Shown here in pieces: positions 1-11,571 of a stretch of DNA of 64,000 bases. The notes under the pieces were generated by a model. The model saw only the letters and a program-made list of their open reading frames with translations, was not told where the DNA came from and ran no database searches. Origin of the DNA: Chamaecyparis obtusa. Its lineage: Eukaryota > Streptophyta > Pinopsida > Cupressales > Cupressaceae. The stretch lies in NCBI GenBank assembly GCA_027943335.1, contig BSBK01002161.1, forward strand, positions 937,001-1,001,000, given 5' to 3'. A program made the position numbers and the translations under genes. The number at the start of each line of letters is the position of its first letter. The stretch's first letter is position 1.

Positions 1-47
1 TTATTTTGAGTAGAATTCATAATTGAAAGTTTTGGCTATAAGATAGA

Positions 48-2782
48 GTGATAGATATTACAGCTGATTTGATTCATGAAGTCACTGGATTATCTAAGAC
101 TGGAGCTATTCCTTTTAATGAGAAAAACATGAGGAAAATAGTTATTGAAAACACAAATTCATCCTATAATGGTAGAGGAATTGTGATTAGTAAGATCAAA
201 CAAGTTGATGTGAGATACATATGCAAGATCCTAACTACTAAGTTTTGTGCAAATTCAAGAGAAGATGACACGGCAGCTGGAATGGTACATGCAACCTATC
301 TTATGTGTGTTGATAGGGTACCAGTTGATATGTGTGAAATTCTTAGAATTCAATTGTTTGAGAACTTGGAGAAGATCAAGAAAACTAGGTATACACAGTT
401 TAGGTTCTCATCCCTGATCACATATATATTCTTTCATCATTTGAGGAGATTTCCTTACACCATAGGAATGATTGGAATGATGGACAAACTAAAATGGAAA
501 GGATTAATGTAGTATATAGAAGACATGTTATTGACAGTGTTAATGAGAGTGCAGTCCCTGTTATTAAGACATTTTAGAATATTGTGTCTAGAAGATCAAA
601 GATCCCTAAGTCTCTTGTTGAAAAATATAAAGATGATATATGTTTTATGGTGGATACTGACCTTACCTATATTGAAGAAATAGAGCCTAGAACAGAGTTC
701 ATAGACCCTCTTGGCTATGAAATATCTAAGGTAGAAATTGAAGAGTATGTTAGAAGACTACTGAAGTGTAAGTTGGACACTCAGTGTAACAAGTTTGGAA
801 CCTTAGAGGAGAACTTCAACTCCACAAAGATTCTAATTGAAGAAAAGTAGTCTAAGAAGAGAGTTGAGAACACCATTAAGAAAATCTTAAAAGATACAGG
901 AATGACAGAGAGAGAGTTTTTGGTAGCAAAGCAGACAGCAATAGCAATCAGAGAGAGTGGACAAAAGGAAGTTTTATCTATCCCTCCTTTATCATCAATT
1001 GCAATGCCACAGGAAGAACCACAAGTAAAGGTGAAAGTGGAAGTACCTGAGAAGGACATAGAAACAAAGATGTCTACTAGATCCACTTCCTCCAAACCTA
1101 GAAAAATAGTTAAGGAGAGTGCTACTAGACCAGGAAAGAAGCATAAAAATCTAGTGTAACCTATTCCAAGAAAGATTGCAGAGGATAAAGATGATGTCAC
1201 TACTAAGAAGAAAGCATGGAAACCAAAAGTTGAAAAGCTTAATGAGCAAATTATTGAGAATGGTGACTTTGCAAGAATGAACAAATATTATGATCTTTAT
1301 GATTATACTGATAGAATTAATCTGGAGAATGCAGTTGTGAAGCATATGATCTTGTCTAGCAAGAAGTTTGACACTATTCAAGGATAGATACCTGATGATC
1401 TTTATAACAAACTTTTGAACATGAAGAAGAGAGAATTAGAGGAAGAGATAGCTATCAGAGAAAATCTTGTGAGGAAGCTTTTTAAGATAAGAGATGAAGC
1501 TCATTTCAATCAAATCATGAAAGCCCTAAGCACCCATCTGAGAACCAAAAGGAGAACAATTCAGATTATGGGAGGCAGGTATGAAGAAGTAAATTTTGAG
1601 ACTAAATAGGCAATTATCAAGGTTATGGCAGAATATGTTAGAGAATCATCAGTTGCAGCAGAGCAAGTAGGTGAGAAAGTAAAACAGGACATTCCCTCTT
1701 CTCCATCTATTAATATTGAAGATGAAAAAATGAATGTAGAAGGTACACAAATCACCTTGGATACTGATGAAAATGTATTCAAGAATTTGGAGAATATTGT
1801 TGACAATTCGGCCTTTAAGGAACAAGAAGCTACAAAAGAAGAACAGATGACAGAGACCACTATTGTGGAACCACCCGTTACAGAAGAACAAGATCCCCTT
1901 CCCACCAAAGAAGATATCAGTCTTACTCCTGAGATTGGAAAGAAGACTCAAATTGGATCTATGATTGAGCATTTGGGAAAAGAAGTAGATGATGATGATC
2001 AGTTGGAATTGATTACATCCTTGAACAAAATAATTGGTAAGAATAAGAAGGTGAAGAGTCTTGAAGGGTGTCTGAAGGAACTAACTAAGAAGTTACAAAG
2101 CACTGTGACTACACAAATTTCAGAAGCAGACCCTATGGAGAAGGCAAAGAAGGTAATGAGCACCTTTGATAATGAATTCACAAACCTAGCTGATATTGCA
2201 AAAGTAAAAGCACAAGCAGACTATGAGGCTAGAATGCTTTTGAACATCAGTCAGTACATCAACAATGATATCAACACTCTTGATATCTGTATCAAGGATT
2301 TCAGGAAGCATTTGGAAATAGGAAAATCTTTGTACATAAAGTGTACAAAATCAGAAACTTTGACAGCTAAGGAAGATTAGAAGATAAAGTTGAAGGAAGC
2401 AGAGCTTTTGAATGAAACAAACCTTCTATCTAGTCCCAATGTGAAGGTCTGTAATGTTGAGAAGAAAGTTAGAAAACTATATGATGAAATCAGAGTTGTA
2501 CAAGATGAGAAAGACAGGAAATTGAGAAGATACACTCTTTTGAGAGAGCATGCTTCTATGAATTTGAGCATAATTGAAGAACAGTTGGAAGAATTTCTTT
2601 CAAAAAAGACATCTTTTCATAAATTTAACTTTTCAAACCTCCAAGCATGTGAAATTGCTTCTTATGGATTGAGTGCACTACCTAATGTGGCAGATTCCAT
2701 TAAGAAATCATGGAAAAATGAGATAGAAGCCATGAAGATAGATTTTGCAGATTGTGTTGCAAGCCTACCAGCTTTGCAATAA
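48..2782 (+). pseudogene. Decayed extra ORF of the tandem element, copy A (5' end cut by window)
   Basis: This is the same reading frame as 5827-8918, starting inside the protein. The first frame runs to about 468, where one A is missing relative to copy B, and the reading continues in another frame to 2782. Stops in that frame are at 575 and 1385 (shared with copy B) and at 848, 1157, 1607 and 2378 (private). The encoded protein has a mixed hydrophobic N-terminal part, a Lys/Pro-rich middle and a long charged, coiled-coil-prone C-terminal half. I do not recognise a catalytic domain. It follows no polymerase genes and ends about 280 bp before the LTR. The N-terminal part faintly recalls the plant-transposon proteins found as extra ORFs in other plant retroelements; that is a guess. 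Confidence 0.75.
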
Positions 2783-3053
2783 ATGAATTGAGGTATAACT
2801 TTTTGTGATACAATTTTGTGACCCTCCCTACCTTATTTTGTCATTGTTGTCAAAGGGGGAGAGATATATAGAAGAAAATTGATAGTATATGATAAGGGTT
2901 GTTACTCTTAGGGGGAGTACTATATTAGAGGAAATATTTTTTTGAGGAGCTATAAGGATAGTATGTATTTTATACTATGGCCACAGTTTTGAATAATTTT
3001 GTGATTTTGAGTTGTACACTTAGCCAATTTTCTCATATGTTGCCACCAATGAC

Positions 3054-3064
3054 AAATGGGGAGA
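3054..3064 (+). other. Polypurine tract, copy A
   Basis: AAATGGGGAGA sits one base before the LTR start TGTTGGAAAT. This is the expected site for priming plus-strand DNA synthesis. Copy B has a purer tract at 9187-9200. Confidence 0.7.
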
Positions 3065-3065
3065 T

Positions 3066-4068
3066 TGTTGGAAATTTGGTTGATTTGATTACATAGATAT
3101 TGTCATTATGGAAACATATGATCCACATGAAGATCACACAAGTCAGAGAGCAATTATGACAGAGCGCAGTGCAAATTTGTCTAAGTGTGAGACAATGTTT
3201 TACCAATGAACCTGGATATAGTTTTTGTTTGCGACATTGACTGGAGTAAGTTCAGTGCTTGCGCACTTGAACATAGACTCTATTATTTCTATTGATCACC
3301 AATATCAGTGTGCAAATCAGTATGACATGTAGGGAAGAAGTTATGACAGTTTTACCGAAGACAGTGTGAAGCGGATGGGACAAAATATGAAGATAGAACT
3401 AGTAAAGAGTTAAGGGATTATTTTGTTTATCAAAATAATGACTTAACAATATAAAGGGATGACATCCTAGATGTTAACTCTTGATAACTCTATTGGTATA
3501 AATGTAAATATAATTGTAAATGTAAATGCAAGTAGCAAGTAATTGTAGTAGTATGATGTGAAGTATATGAAGCATATGTAATAGCGATAGCGAAACAGAA
3601 GTGAAGTGATATTGATGCAAGTAGTATAAGGCTATGTACCTTAACCTATTTTGTAATCAGTGTATATTGTACATTACTTGTTTGGGCAGTGGGCTCATCT
3701 AGTAATCACATTTTGTACTACAACTCCTAACAGGGTTGAGGCTTCTAACAAGGCCTATAGTCCCTTAATTAGGACTGATACACTATATGCTTGTAATAGA
3801 CTCCTAATAGGATCAACATCCTTAACAAGATACTTTTGATTAGTGGATCTTTGTGGGTACCATCCCCACCGGGGTTTTCCCTTGGCCAGGGTTTCCTCGA
3901 GAACAAATAATGTGTTATGAGTTCTTTATTGTTATGCATGTTGTTTAGCTTCTTATGTTATGCATGTATAAAGATAATCTGTTATATCCATAAATGGGAA
4001 AAAGATAAAGTTTTTAGAATATTGATTCACCCCCCCCCCCCCCCTCTCAGTATTCCCTATTTCTAACA
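3066..4068 (+). repeat. LTR shared between the tandem copies
   Basis: About 1,003 bp, from TGTTGGAAAT to TTTCTAACA, aligned end to end with 9202-10197. The 3' end holds a run of 15 C followed by TCTCAGTATTCCC; the other copy has 8 C. A CCCCACCGGGG-type GC-rich stretch typical of Copia R/U5 regions lies near 3850-3890. Confidence 0.92.
3450..3457 (+). promoter_or_regulatory. Putative LTR TATA box
   Basis: TATAAAGG in the middle of the LTR, conserved in the other LTR at 9586-9593. Its position would place the U3/R border roughly 30 bp downstream. No experimental start site is known. Confidence 0.5.
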
Positions 4069-4070
4069 AT

Positions 4071-4082
4071 TGGTATCAGAGT
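4071..4082 (+). other. Primer-binding site (initiator Met tRNA type)
   Basis: TGGTATCAGAGT begins two bases after the LTR end. It matches the TGGTATCAGAGC consensus complementary to the 3' end of plant initiator tRNA-Met except for the last base. Confidence 0.85.
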
Positions 4083-4124
4083 TTAGTTACTCGAAAAAGA
4101 ATCATTCAAGGAAAGCCTAACAGC

Positions 4125-5381
4125 TTGAGTAAGATCTCTATGGATATAGATCAACTACAGAAGAATCTTGAAGAAGCTCTTGAACATGTTGACTTGCTTA
4201 CTATTGAAAAAGATACTTTGAAAATAAAGTATGATGATGCAAAGAACCTCATTGAGAAACTGAAAAACAAATTGGAAGATCTTAGATCTGAAAAGGAATC
4301 TGAAGTTTTTATTGAAGATTGTGATGACAATGTGGAAAAAGAAAATGAGATCCTTAAGCATGAATTAAAGATAGCAAATTTGAAGCTTAGTTTGAAAGAT
4401 GGAAATGGCAAGAATGAAGCAAATCTAAAATCTGAGAATGAAAGTCTAAAGACTGAAAATGAAGGACTAAAATCTAAACTTTCTAAAGTAACATCTAAAC
4501 TTGAGAAAGTCAATTTGCAGTATGATGAACTTGATAAATACAATAAGATTGTGAAAGGTGAACTGACTCAATCCAAACAACAACTTGAAAGGCTATATTC
4601 AACTAGTGAGAAGATTGATGAACAAATATCTTATCAGAAACCATTCTATGATAAGACTGGTCTTGGATTCAACACTTTCAAAGAAAATGAGAAGAAGCCT
4701 GATGAGATCAACAAATCTGAAGATACAAGGAAAAAAAAAGAATCACCAAAGCAAGAGGAATTACCCAAAGGTATGCAAAAAAAATTCAAAGGTAGATGTT
4801 TTGCTTGTAATACTATTGGTCATATGAAGAGAGATTGCACAGGTAAATAATTTAAACCTCTTAATGGTTATTGTTACAATTGTCATGGTTTTGGACATAG
4901 AGCTATTGATTGTAGGAAACCTAAATTTATTGAGAATAATGATGGTAGTAGAATGTTTAGGACTACTAACAATGCAAATAAGAAATCTACTGAAGATATG
5001 AACAGAAGAAGTGGAGTAGTATGTTATAGATGCAACAAGGTTGGACACATTGCTAGAAACTACATATCACAAATCAATCAACCTAGACCAAGATATGGAA
5101 ATAATGGAATTGTTTGTCAGATATGCAACAAGATTGGACATACAGTAAGATTTTTAAGAATGAACAATAGAGTTTTTCATCCTAATCCTAACCCTAGGAA
5201 TCATGCAAGAAGAAATGAAGATGCTAGTAACAGTCATAAAGGATGCTGTAGTAATTTAGATGAAGTGAAGTTTATCAAAAGCACAAATCAGGGAGACATA
5301 TTCAACATTGAAGGTAATCAGGAAGGTGAAGTATTGAAAGGTAAGATTGAATCTTTACTTGACCTATCTCAAAGTACTTAA
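4125..5381 (+). pseudogene. gag: Gag-like nucleocapsid protein with four zinc-knuckle sites, one internal stop
   Basis: A single frame of about 418 codons is interrupted only by a TAA at 4848-4850. The N-terminal 200 residues are highly charged and rich in Leu heptads (a coiled coil). Four knuckles follow. The first two are intact CX2CX4HX4C (CFACNTIGHMKRDC, and CYNCHGFGHRAIDC just after the stop). The third and fourth keep C-C-H but have lost the last Cys (to Tyr and Leu). Knuckles bind the RNA genome in Gag particles. No UBN2/retrotransposon-gag core is evident upstream of the coiled coil, so the protein looks like the C-terminal half of a Copia Gag used alone. The start ATG at 4125 follows the primer site by about 40 bp. 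No protease follows. Confidence 0.8.
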
Positions 5382-5826
5382 TTCATGTAAATTGCAGTAG
5401 AATAGGAACTTAGATTTAGTATAGAAGTAGATATATGATGAACTGAGTCTTGTGTAGTTAATGCAAGGTAGTTTATGATGTTCTAATGCTATGGTTAAGA
5501 GCACAAAGAAAAATATTATGTTTTGCGAGATCGCAAGAAGTTTTAAGTTTTGCAGGTTAGCAGAGATAGCTTTTGGAAAGAAGCGGCAAAAGAATTGAAT
5601 GCGATGTTAGATCTAAGTGAGATTGAATTAATAAAAGGTTATGATCGGTATTATTTGATCATCAAAGAGAATTCAAGTGTCAAGGAGATCAAAGAGCAGT
5701 GATAGAAAGAATTTTGCAAGGATTTGGAGAAGAACTTTGTGCCGAATCTACGCAAGCCCTAAAATTGTGAAATTGAGGTGTTTCACTTGACAAATCTTTG
5801 AATCAGTAAAGGAATTTGAAGAAATC
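5382..5826 (+). other. Spacer between gag and the extra ORF
   Basis: About 445 bp without an open frame of note. It separates gag from the second ORF, where an autonomous Copia would have protease and integrase. I see no splice or frameshift signal I could defend. Confidence 0.5.
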
Positions 5827-8800
5827 ATGGATGTTTCCTTAATACACAATGTCAGAGACAAGAATAGACCTAAACTAAAAAGGGAACCAATAGAGGCCTT
5901 GGAAGAAGACCCTAGGTTTGCATTATCATCCGTACTAGATAGAGTTTTACATTTAGAGAATGTCAGAAGTTATCTTGGATGCAAACTAGAGACAGTAAAT
6001 GATAGTGATTTCACAAATGAATATCAGAAGATTTACAATCAGGATATGACACTGAAACAAGGTTTTGAATACTTGGAACATAATGAAATTATAAAATATG
6101 GATTACAGTATGAATTTGATAATGAAGAATGCACTAAGATTATTTTGAGTAGAATTTATAATGGAAATTTTTGGCTAGAAGATAGAGTGATAGATATTAC
6201 AGCTGATTTGATTCATGAAGTCACTGGATTATCTAAGACTGGAGCTATTCCTTTTAATGAGAAAAACATGAGGAAAATAGTTATTGAAAACACAATTCAT
6301 CCTATAATGGTAGAGGAATTGTGATTAGTAAGATCAAACAAGTTGATGTGAGATACATATGCAAGATCCTAACTACTAAGTTTTGTGCAAATTCAAGAGA
6401 AGATGACATGGTAGGTGGAATGGTACATGGAGCCTATCTTATGTGTGTTGATAGGGTACCAGTTGATATGTGTGAAATTCTTAGAATTCAATTGTTTGAG
6501 AACTTGGAGAAGATCAAGAAAACTAAGTATACACAGTTTAGGTTCTCATCCCTAATCACATATATATTCTTTCATCTTTTGAGGAGATCTCCTTACACCG
6601 TAGGAAATGATTGGAATGATGGACAAACTACAATGTAAAGGATTAATGTAGTATATAGAAGACATGTTATTGACAGTGTTAATGAGAGTGCAGTCCCTGT
6701 TATTAAGACATTTTAGAATATTGTGTCTAGCAGATCAAGGATCCCTAAGTCTCTTGTTGAAAAATATAAAGATGATATATGTTTTATGGTGGATACTGAC
6801 CTTACCTATATTGAAGCAGTAGAGCCTAGAATAGAGTTCATAGACCCTCTTGGCTATGAAATATCTGAGGTAGAAACTGAAGAGTATGTTAGCAGAGTAC
6901 TGAAGTGTAAGGTGGACACTTAGTGTAACAGGTTTGGAACCTTTGAGGAGAATTTCAACTCCGCAAAGATTCTAATTGAAGAGAAGCAGTCTAAGAAGAG
7001 AGTTGAGAGCACCATTAAGAAAATCTTAAAAGATACAGGAATGACAGAGAGAGTTTTTGGTAGCAAAGAAGACAGTAGCAGCAATTAGAGAGAGTGGACA
7101 AAAGGAAGTTTTATCTATCCTCCTTTATCATCAATTGCAGTGCCACAGGAAGAACCACAAGTAAAAGTGAAAGTGGAAGTACCTGAGAAGGACATAGAAA
7201 CAAAGATGTCTACTAGATCCACTTCCTCCACACCTAGAAAAAGAGTTAAGGAGAGTGCCACTGGACCAAGAAAGAGGCATAAAACTCTAGTGCAACCTAT
7301 TCCACGAAAGATTGCATAGGTTAAAGATGATGTCACTACTAAGAAGAAAGCTTGGAAACCAAAAGTTATAAATCTTAATGAGCAGATTATTGAGAATGGT
7401 GACTTTGCAAGAATGAACAAATATTATGATCTTTATGATTATACTGATAGACTTAATCTAGAGAATGCAGTTGTGAAGCATATGATCTTGTCTGGCAAGA
7501 AGTTTGACACTATTCAAGGATAGATACCTGATGATCTTTATAACAAACTTCTGAACAGAAAGAAGAGAGCATCAGAGGAAGAGACAGCTATCAGAGAAAA
7601 GCTTGTGACAAAGCTTTGTGAGATAAGAGATGAAGCTCATTTCAATCAGATCATGAAAGCCCTAAGCACCCATCTAAGAACCAAAAGGAGAACAATTCAG
7701 ATTATGGGAGGCAAGTATGAAGAAGTAAATTCTAAGACTGAACAGGCAATTATCAAGGTTATGGCAAAATATGTTGGAGAATCATCAGTTGCAGCAGAGC
7801 AAGCAGGTGAGAAAGTACAAGAGGGCATTCCCTCTTCTCCAGCTATTAATATTGAAGATGAAACAATGAATGTAGAAGGTACACAAATCACCTTGGATAC
7901 TGATGAAAATGTATTCAAGAATTTGGAGAACATTGTTGACAATTTGGCCTTTGAGGAACAAGAAGCTACAAAAGAAGAAGAGATGACAGGGACCACTGTT
8001 GTGGAACCACCAGTTATAGAAGAACAAGTTCCCCTTCCCACCAAAGAAGATATCAATCTTACTCCTGAGACTGGAAAGAAGACTCAAATTGGATCTATGA
8101 TTGAGCATTTGGGAAAAGAAGTAGATGATGATGATCAGTTGGAACTGATTACATCCTTGAACAAAATAATTGGTAAGAATAAGAAGGTGAAGAGTCTTGA
8201 AGGGTGTCTGAAGGAACTAACTAAGAAGTTACAAAGCACCGTGACTACACAAATTTCAGAAGCAAACCCTATGGAGAAGGCAAAGAAGGTAATGAGCACC
8301 TTTGATAATGAATTCACAAACCTAGCTGATATTGCAAAAGTAAAAGCACAAGCAGACTATGAGGCTAGAATGCTTTTGAACATCAGTCAGTACATCAGCA
8401 ATGATATCAACACTCTTGATATCTGTATCAAGGATTTCAGGAAGCATTTGGAAATAGGAAAATCTTTGTACATACAGTGTACAAAATCAAAAACTTTGAC
8501 AACTGAGGAAGATCGGAAGATAATGTTGAAGGAAGCAGATATTTTGAATGAAACAAACCTTCTATCTAGTCCCAATGTGAAGGTCTGTAATGTTGAGAAG
8601 AAAGTTAGAAAACTTTATGATGAAATTAGAGTTGTACAAGATGAGAAAGACAGGAAATTGAGAAGATACACTCTTTTGAGAGAGCATGCTTCTATGAAGT
8701 TGAGCATAATTGAAGAACAGTTGGAAGAATGTCTTTCAACAAAGACATCTTTTCATAAATTTAACTTTGAAAACCTCCAAGCATGTGAAATTGCTTCTTA

Positions 8801-8918
8801 TGGACTGAGCGCACTACTTAATGTGGCAGATTCTATTAAGAAATCATGGGAGAAGGAGATAGAAGCCATGAAGATAGATTTTGCAGATTGTGTTGCAAGC
8901 CTACTGGCTTTGCAATAA
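5827..8918 (+). pseudogene. Extra long ORF of the tandem element, copy B (about 1,030 codons, decayed)
   Basis: The ATG at 5827 opens a frame that, allowing for a one-base loss near 6293, a two-base loss near 7040 and a one-base loss near 7115, runs to the stop at 8918. Stops lie at 6636, 6714, 6921, 7318 and 7521; 6714 and 7521 are shared with copy A. From 7605 the frame is open for 437 codons. The first 300 residues mix hydrophobic and charged segments. The middle is Lys/Pro/Ser-rich, and the last 350 residues are Glu/Lys-rich coiled coil. I see no protease DSG/DTG, RT YVDD or integrase HHCC/DDE. It is not a normal Copia pol product and I do not assign a function; an accessory or captured protein is possible. 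Conservation of the frame in both copies argues the ancestor was coding. Confidence 0.75.
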
Positions 8919-9186
8919 ATGAATTGAGGTATAAGCTTTTGTGATACAATTTTGTGACCCTCCCTACCTTATTTTGTCATTGTTGTCAAAGGGGGAGAGA
9001 TATATAGAAGAAAATTGATAGTATATGATAAGGGTTGTTACTCTTAGGGGGAGTACTATATTAGAGGAAATAATTTTTTGAGGAGCTATAAGGATAGTAT
9101 GTATTTTATACTATGGCCATAGTTTTAAACAATTTTGAGATTTTAAGTTGTACACTTATCCAATTTTCTCATATGTTGCCACCAAT

Positions 9187-9200
9187 GAAAAAGGGGGAGA
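9187..9200 (+). other. Polypurine tract, copy B
   Basis: GAAAAAGGGGGAGA ends one base before the LTR start at 9202. Confidence 0.8.
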
Positions 9201-9201
9201 T

Positions 9202-10197
9202 TGTTGGAAATTTGGCTGAGTTGATTGCATAGATTTTGTCATTATGGCAACATATGATCCACATGAAGATCGCACAAGTTAGAGAGCAAGTATGACAGAG
9301 CGTGGTGCAAATTTGTCTAAGTGTGAGACAGTGTTTTACCAGTGAATCTGGATACAATTTTTGTTTGCGACGTTGACTGGAGTAAGTTTAGTGCTTGCAC
9401 ACTTGAACATAGACTTTATGATGTCTATCGATCACCCATCTCAGAGCACAAGTTAGTACGACATGTATAGAAGAAGTTATGACAGTTTTACCAAAGACAG
9501 TGTGAAGCTGAAAAGACAGAATATGAAGACAGAGCTAGTAAAGAGTTAAGGGATTATTTTGTTTATCAAAATAATGATTTAACAATATAAAGGGATGACA
9601 TCCTAGATGTTAACTCTTGATAAAGCTACTGGTATAAATGTAAATGTAATTGTAATTGTAAATGCAAGCAGCAAGTAATTGTAGTAGTATGATGCAAAGT
9701 ATATGAAGCATATGTAATAGCGATAGTGAAAGAGCAGCGAAGTGATATTGATGCAAGCAGTATAAGGTTATGTACCTTAACCTATTTTGTAATAAGTGTA
9801 TATTGTACATTACTTGTTTGGGCAGTGGGCTCATCTGGTAATCACATTTTGTACTACAACTCCTAATAGGGTTGAGGCTTCTAACAAGGCCTATAGTCCC
9901 TTAATTAGGACTGATACACTACATGCTTGTAATAGACTCCTAACAGGGTCAACATCCTTAACATGATACTTTTGATTAGTGGATCTTTGTGGGTACCATC
10001 CCCACCGGGGTTTTCCCTTGGCCAAGGTTTCCTCAAGAACAAATAATGTGTTATGAGTTCTTTATTGTTATGCATGTTGTTTAGCTTCTTATGTTATGCA
10101 TGTATAAAGATAATCTGTTATATCCATAATTGGGCAAAAGATAAAGTTTGTAGAATACTGATTCACCCCCCCCTCTCAGTATTCCCTATTTCTAACA
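9202..10197 (+). repeat. 3' LTR of copy B
   Basis: About 996 bp, colinear with 3066-4068 and ending TTTCTAACA. The following bases GTGTT (10198-10202) are the right flank and would be the target duplication if the same five bases precede the array outside the window. Confidence 0.92.
9586..9593 (+). promoter_or_regulatory. Putative LTR TATA box
   Basis: TATAAAGG, the counterpart of 3450-3457. Confidence 0.5.
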
Positions 10198-10835
10198 GTG
10201 TTGAATTACTTGGATTGTATTGGGATTGAATGTGAAGTTAGTGTGATGCAAATGTGAAATAGAAAAGGTGGAAGAGTGAGAGTTAGATAGAGTTGTAGTG
10301 GTTGATTTAAAAATCCTACATTCTTTTCAGTTCATCATATTCTTGTGCCTACTAGAGGATAGTAGCTCTTTTGGCAGCTTGTGCAAACTAGTATCTTTCC
10401 TTGAAGGAATTGTTCCTTTCATTTATTTGCAAGTCCTTTGTATCTTACCTTGGGATTGGTGCCTCATCTTGCAAGTCCATTTTAGGTGTAGTGTGCTCCT
10501 TAGTTTATGGCCTAAAACATTTGTAATTAGTTATTTATATTGCGGGTGTGATTCTCACTTTCGTTTTTCCTGTATTGGGCTTCTAGGTAAAAATTTGGTG
10601 TCCATGTATAAATGTAGTATCATTGTAAATTTTTTTTGAAATTTAAGTTGGATAAAGATAATTAATAGTGTGTGTGATAGAAAGTTTTAATAGAAGCATC
10701 CAAAAGCAACATTTATTGAAAGAGAAGCATCCATAGGGGTATTAATCATCATAAACACTACAAAAGAAATTCTAAGATCTCTTTGGTGTCATCTCTAATG
10801 TTCTTCAAATAACAAAATTAGTTGAAGGTGGGTTA
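10198..10835. other. Flank without a supported gene
   Basis: AT-rich. A 113-codon plus-strand frame at 10298-10639 encodes a Cys/Leu/Phe-rich peptide with no recognisable motif, which I regard as chance. Confidence 0.5.
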
Positions 10836-11571
10836 GGGAATGAGCTAAGTCATATTAAGCCTTGATTTGATTGAAGGGTAGATTAAACTAGTACAAAAGC
10901 CCCTAAATTATCTAATACAAACCCAAGGTCAAATCAAGTGCAAATCATAAGTTCAAAGAATTCATACAATACACACAACCTAGACTAGAGCTCTCCCCTC
11001 AAAAATCAACAAAAAGAAAATGAAACAAACGTTATTTATTTGGTGGAGAATTTTATATCATCCACAAAGAGCGTTTAGCTACTAGATACAAGACAACAAG
11101 CCATAAAACTAGAAGCTTTTTAACTAAGAGCTAAAGACAAAGGAATATTCCAATTTTATGTTTTGAACACAAACATAGAAAATGGGAATGAGCTAAGTCA
11201 TATTAAGCCTTGATTTGATTGAAGGGTAGATTAAAAAATAAAGTGGTACGAAGACCCCTAAATTATCTAATACAAACCCAAGGTCAAATCAAGTGCAAAT
11301 CATAATTTCAAACAATCCGTACAATACACACAACCTAGACTAGAGCTCTCCCCTCAAAAATCAACAAAAAGAAAATGAAACAAACCTTATTATTTGATGG
11401 AGAATTTTATATCATCCAGAAAGAACGTTTAGCTACTAGATACAAGACAACAAGCCATAAGGTAGGAATCTTTTTAACTAAGAGCCAAAGACAAAGGAAT
11501 ATTCAGTCCACCAAATTAACCAAAATCGTGAATATTCCAATTTCATGTTTTGAACACAAATATCGAAAATG
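10836..11571 (+). repeat. Tandem duplication, period about 348 bp (two units)
   Basis: Unit 1 (10836-11183) begins GGGAATGAGCTAAGTCATAT and is repeated from 11184. Unit 2 carries about 30 extra bp near 11505-11535 and a small insertion near 11236. Both units have the same CTAGACTAGAGCTCTCCCC block. The units are non-coding; the 77-codon frame at 11375-11608 lies in unit 2 only. Confidence 0.85.

Larger units (their letters stand above)
1..3065 (+). mobile_element. 3' internal part of an upstream copy of the tandem Copia-like element
   Basis: This stretch aligns base for base with 6142-9201 of the complete copy downstream, with scattered substitutions and a few one-base indels. The window therefore opens inside the internal region of a first copy. 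It runs through the extra ORF, a short 3' UTR and a purine tract (about 3054-3064) directly into the LTR at 3066. The arrangement internal-LTR-internal-LTR is a tandem array sharing the middle LTR, as expected from recombination between LTRs of one element. The 5' half, including gag and the first LTR, lies outside the window. Confidence 0.85.
3066..10197 (+). mobile_element. Complete non-autonomous Copia-like (Gag-only, TR-GAG-like) LTR retrotransposon, copy B
   Basis: The unit has two LTRs (3066-4068 and 9202-10197), a tRNA-iMet-type primer site right after the first LTR, gag (4125-5381), a second long ORF (5827-8918) and a polypurine tract before the second LTR. LTR ends are TGTTGGAAA...TTTCTAACA, a near-perfect inverted repeat. 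No protease, RT, RNase H or integrase motif is visible in the 5.1 kb interior, so it must have depended on another element. The LTR ends and primer site match the Copia style of the elements at 29.8-36.1 kb. Because the left LTR is shared with copy A, target-site duplications cannot be checked inside this window. Confidence 0.85.

Noticed and set aside
781..1284. Minus-strand frames over the tandem element (also 1561-1908, 4151-4543, 7115-7420, 7697-8056)
   Set aside because: Antisense shadows of the Glu/Lys-rich plus-strand ORFs; they recur only because the element is duplicated.
10298..10639. 113-aa hydrophobic frame as a membrane protein gene
   Set aside because: No clear membrane topology, promoter or homologue I recognise; Cys/Phe/Leu content fits translation of T-rich DNA.
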